Source of the DNA: Lachnospira multipara LB2003
Lineage (GTDB): Bacteria > Bacillota > Clostridia > Lachnospirales > Lachnospiraceae
Direction: 5' to 3'
Length of the DNA stretch: 64,000 nucleotides
Assembly: GCF_000702205.1 (NCBI RefSeq)
Contig: NZ_JNKW01000005.1
Coordinates: 1-64,000, forward strand
Shown here: positions 61,744-64,000 of the stretch, in pieces
Position numbering within the stretch: the first letter of the stretch is position 1
How the letters are laid out: every line of letters begins with the position of its first letter
Notes under the pieces: generated by a model
What the model saw: the letters and a program-made list of their open reading frames with translations, nothing else
Database searches by the model: none
Told to the model about the DNA's origin: nothing
Position numbers and translations under genes: made by a program

Positions 61744-63061
61744 TTTTAGCTCCTTTGTAATTTTTAGGATTTCTATAATTTTTTCTATTGTTATTATTTC
61801 TATTATTATTCTTATTACCGTTATTATGTCTGTTAAACCTGTCGTGTCTTCCTCTGTTAAACCTTCTAGGCTTGTTTGACTTAGATGCTTTAATACTTCT
61901 ATCTAGGTCAATTGACCAGTCAGTTTTATATTCAGGTATTTCCTTATTTATTAATTTTTCAATTGCAATAAGTAAATGTAATTCATCTTCACAACAAAGT
62001 GTATATGCAATTCCTGACTTACCAGCACGTCCAGTTCTTCCAATTCTATGTACATAATTATCTGATTCTTCTGGTAAATCATAATTAAATACATAATTTA
62101 ATTTAGGAATATCAAGGCCTCTAGCTGCCACATCAGTTGCAACTAAAATCTGCATCTGACCCGCTCTAAATCTATCAAGCGCATCCTTTCTTTGACCTTG
62201 AGTCTTATCACCATGTATTGCCACTGAATTAAGGCCAGCCTTTACAAGGCAAGAATTCAATCTGTCTGCACCCTTTTTAGTTCTAGTAAATACAATGGCA
62301 TTTTTTCTATCCTTTTTAGGGAGGGCAAGGTTTTCCTCAGTTTGAATTTCCTCCTTTAAAAAATGAATAAGTATCTTATCCTTATATTCGCCTTTTGTAT
62401 AAATTAGACGCTGTTCCACTGTAGATGCTGTGTCATTTTTTGCTGCAATCTGTATTCTAACAGGATCCTTTAGTAACTGTCCTGCTAAATCCTCCACAGA
62501 TTTATCCATAGTTGCAGAGAACATAATCATCTGTCTCCATTCAGGAAGCAATGTATTAATCTTCTTAACATCAGGAACAAAGCCCATATCAAGCATTCTA
62601 TCAGCTTCATCTAATACAAAGAAATCCACTGATTTAAAATCAATAAATCCCTCATCATATAAATCTAATAGTCTTCCCGGTGTTGCAACTATAATGTCAG
62701 CGCCCCTTTTAATCTGAGCAATTTGGTTGCCTTTTTTAGCGCCACCATATAGACATACTGTTCGTAAATCCATATAACGACCGTATTTTTTAAAATTTTC
62801 AAAAGTCTGAATTGCTAGTTCTCGTGTCGGTGTAAGAATAAGTGCCCTTACTCTTGCTCTCTTTCTAAACTCTATAGCATTTAAAATAGGTAAGGCAAAA
62901 GCTGCAGTCTTACCTGTACCAGTCTGCGCTAAACCAATTACGTCCTTGCCTTCCATAATTACAGGAATTGCTTTTTCCTGAATTGGTGTAGCCTCTTCAT
63001 AACCAGCTCTTCGAATCGCGTTTAAAATATCTTTCTTAATTCCAAATTCTTTAAATTTCAA
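61727..63061 (-). CDS. DEAD-box ATP-dependent RNA helicase (RhlE/CshA-like)
   Basis: The 444-residue helicase has all main motifs: Q motif 'YEEATPIQEKAIP', Walker A 'GLAQTGTGKTAAFALP', 'PTRELAIQTF', DEAD box 'FVLDEADRMLDMGF', 'SAT', 'VATDVAARGLDIPKLNYV' and 'HRIGRTGRAGKSG'. The C-terminal about 60 residues are a basic Asn/Arg-rich tail ('NKPRRFNRGRHDRFNRHN') for RNA binding. Such helicases act in ribosome assembly, mRNA decay and cold adaptation. It starts at TTG 63061, directly behind a terminator hairpin in its leader. Confidence 0.92.
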   Translation of the reverse strand: MKFKEFGIKKDILNAIRRAGYEEATPIQEKAIPVIMEGKDVIGLAQTGTGKTAAFALPILNAIEFRKRARVRALILTPTRELAIQTFENFKKYGRYMDLRTVCLYGGAKKGNQIAQIKRGADIIVATPGRLLDLYDEGFIDFKSVDFFVLDEADRMLDMGFVPDVKKINTLLPEWRQMIMFSATMDKSVEDLAGQLLKDPVRIQIAAKNDTASTVEQRLIYTKGEYKDKILIHFLKEEIQTEENLALPKKDRKNAIVFTRTKKGADRLNSCLVKAGLNSVAIHGDKTQGQRKDALDRFRAGQMQILVATDVAARGLDIPKLNYVFNYDLPEESDNYVHRIGRTGRAGKSGIAYTLCCEDELHLLIAIEKLINKEIPEYKTDWSIDLDRSIKASKSNKPRRFNRGRHDRFNRHNNGNKNNNRNNNNRKNYRNPKNYKGAKNESSK

Positions 63062-63078
63062 TATGTTTCTCTCTTTCC

Positions 63079-63117
63079 AAAAAAAAGACTGATCAAAAGC
63101 ACATCGCCCGATCAGTC
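63079..63117 (-). terminator. Leader terminator (possible attenuator) before the RNA helicase
   Basis: GACTGATC (63087-63094) and GATCAGTC (63110-63117) pair, followed on the minus strand by eight T, ending 17 nt before the helicase start. There is no room for a promoter after it, so transcripts of the helicase must pass through it. Confidence 0.75.
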
Positions 63118-63157
63118 GTAGGTCTTTATGTTTCTTAGTACTTTATTCACAAAAATA

Positions 63158-63192
63158 GCTACATTATTATACAGTACTTTCCCACAAAATAC
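63158..63192 (-). promoter_or_regulatory. Promoter of the RNA helicase leader
   Basis: On the minus strand a perfect TATAAT, in the segment read as 'gtactgTATAATaatg' (about 63163-63168), is preceded 17 bp upstream by TTGTAT. It would give a leader of about 95 nt containing the attenuator hairpin. Confidence 0.5.
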
Positions 63193-63222
63193 AAAACATA
63201 TATTAATTTTTTCCTAAACATT

Positions 63223-63681
63223 TTATAAACTTTCCAAAAGCCTTGTTACACCTAACTCAATATCATCCCAAGTTGTATTAAAATCACCTGTATACCATGG
63301 ATCAGCCACTCCTCTTTTAAGGCCTGCATACTCCATCATAAGATGAATCTTATTCTCAGGATCACTTTTCCAAAGCCTCCTCATATTTCTAATATTGTTC
63401 TCATCCATTGCTATTAATAAATCGAAATTATCATAGTCTTCTAATACAATCTGGCGTGCTCTCTTTCCAGCACAATCTATTCCATGTGCTCTTAAAACAT
63501 CCCTTGCTGGTGGATATACCGGATTTCCCACGCCTCTCCAAATCTCTTCAGAAGAAGTCGCAGCCGATTCCACATAAAACTCCCCTTCACGTCCCATTTT
63601 CTTAATTTTATCTTTCATAATAAATTCTGCCATTGGCGAACGACAAATGTTGCCGTGGCAGATGAAAAGTATTTTTATCAT
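63223..63681 (-). CDS. Low-molecular-weight protein tyrosine phosphatase
   Basis: The 152-residue protein has the active-site loop 'LFICHGNICRSPMAEFI' (C-x5-R) at the N-terminus and the C-terminal 'VADPWYTGDF' with the catalytic Asp of the DP motif. LMW-PTPs dephosphorylate phosphotyrosine, and bacterial versions often act on tyrosine kinases in capsule or surface polysaccharide synthesis. Length is typical. It stands alone between the helicase promoter and the edge gene. Confidence 0.92.
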   Translation of the reverse strand: MIKILFICHGNICRSPMAEFIMKDKIKKMGREGEFYVESAATSSEEIWRGVGNPVYPPARDVLRAHGIDCAGKRARQIVLEDYDNFDLLIAMDENNIRNMRRLWKSDPENKIHLMMEYAGLKRGVADPWYTGDFNTTWDDIELGVTRLLESL

Positions 63682-63757
63682 TGTCTTAAATTCCTTATAA
63701 ATGCTGTATTTACGGGCTTTCCCGATGTTTTTAACAATGTATCATCTCTTCTATTTG

Positions 63758-64000
63758 TTAACTATTTTTATCATATTCTGTTGCGTATTTAAAGCGATAC
63801 ATTCCTTTTCCTTTTCCTGTGACAGGCACTATCGTCTCTGTCTCCTTAAGCTTTGTAATAAGATTTCTGGCTGTTCGCTCGGAACATTCAAGTATTTTTT
63901 TGATATAAGCAGAACTAAACACTTGATTGACCTCCAAGTTATCGTACACCCTTTTCATATTATCAATTGTTGGCTCATTATAGTTTTTATTTGTACAAGC
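63758..64000 (-). CDS. C-terminal part of a protein with winged-helix domain, cut by the window edge
   Basis: The frame is open to the right edge of the window; an internal ATG at 63958 is unlikely to be the true start because the reading continues upstream without stop. The visible 80 residues contain 'YIKKILECSERTARNLITKL' followed by 'VPVTGKGKGMYRFKY', the winged-helix end common to Fic-family AMP-transferases and AlbA/ATP-binding proteins of Firmicutes. The Fic core would lie outside the window, so its function cannot be fixed here. Confidence 0.6.
   Translation of the reverse strand, partial: ACTNKNYNEPTIDNMKRVYDNLEVNQVFSSAYIKKILECSERTARNLITKLKETETIVPVTGKGKGMYRFKYATEYDKNS

Overview
The window is low-GC Gram-positive chromosomal DNA and most resembles a gut Lachnospiraceae bacterium (Clostridia). 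Evidence for this is the strong Shine-Dalgarno sites, the uvrC-hprK-murB-rapZ-whiA gene order, a SAM-I riboswitch on metK, and a Tad/Flp pilus locus of clostridial type with DUF5702, TadE-like and FHA genes. The organism is inferred from gene content only; no complete rRNA gene lies inside the window.

Layout. Positions 1-280 hold a strong outward promoter and leader on the minus strand, which look like the start of an rRNA operon left of the window. From 327 to 7539 is a minus-strand housekeeping block: CvpA, DUF5711 and coiled-coil membrane proteins, a YbhJ-type aconitase-family hydratase, a HIT protein, and a flavodoxin-like/SCP2 fusion. A Tad pilus operon reads leftward from 42.8 kb (prepilin peptidase, TadZ, TadA, TadB, TadC, Flp1 pilin) and resumes at 13.2 kb (DUF5702, TadE-like, second prepilin peptidase, TadE-like, FHA).

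The operon is split by a mobile element of about 24.7 kb (13298-37988) inserted inside the small Flp1-type pilin gene. The two pilin halves lie at the two ends of the element, share a 9-bp repeat, and rejoin in frame to a 55-residue prepilin. The element is an integrative mobilizable element. It carries a structured non-coding region (candidate oriT), MobC, and a relaxase with a second gene nested in another frame. It has a Tn554-like set of three tyrosine recombinases plus a TnpC/DUF6262 protein, and a ParM/ParR-like segregation pair. Its cargo is a leftward operon: XRE regulator, HsdR, a small membrane protein, HsdM, HsdS, SF1 helicase, DUF2290 protein, a membrane-anchored protein and a HEPN-like fragment, followed by a large membrane protein and a lipoprotein gene with a stop codon in its signal peptide. 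It has no type IV secretion genes, so transfer would need a helper element.

Right of the Tad locus (42.9-64 kb) are a GH25 lysozyme, a NudC-type NUDIX hydrolase whose gene contains a tight cluster of DnaA boxes, two CobW-type GTPases (one with a His-rich repeat arm), and the whiA-rapZ-murB-hprK-uvrC block. Next come two tandem pairs of secreted and membrane-anchored surface proteins, the first behind a (TA)11 tract in its promoter. After these are metK with its SAM-I riboswitch, an HD-GYP protein, YitT, a DEAD-box RNA helicase behind a leader terminator, a low-molecular-weight protein tyrosine phosphatase, and the C-terminal end of a gene running off the right edge.

The most notable points are the pilin-gene insertion, the helicase-DUF2290 candidate defence operon coupled to a type I restriction system, the gene nested in the relaxase, the DnaA-box cluster in nudC, and the possibly phase-variable (TA)n promoter.
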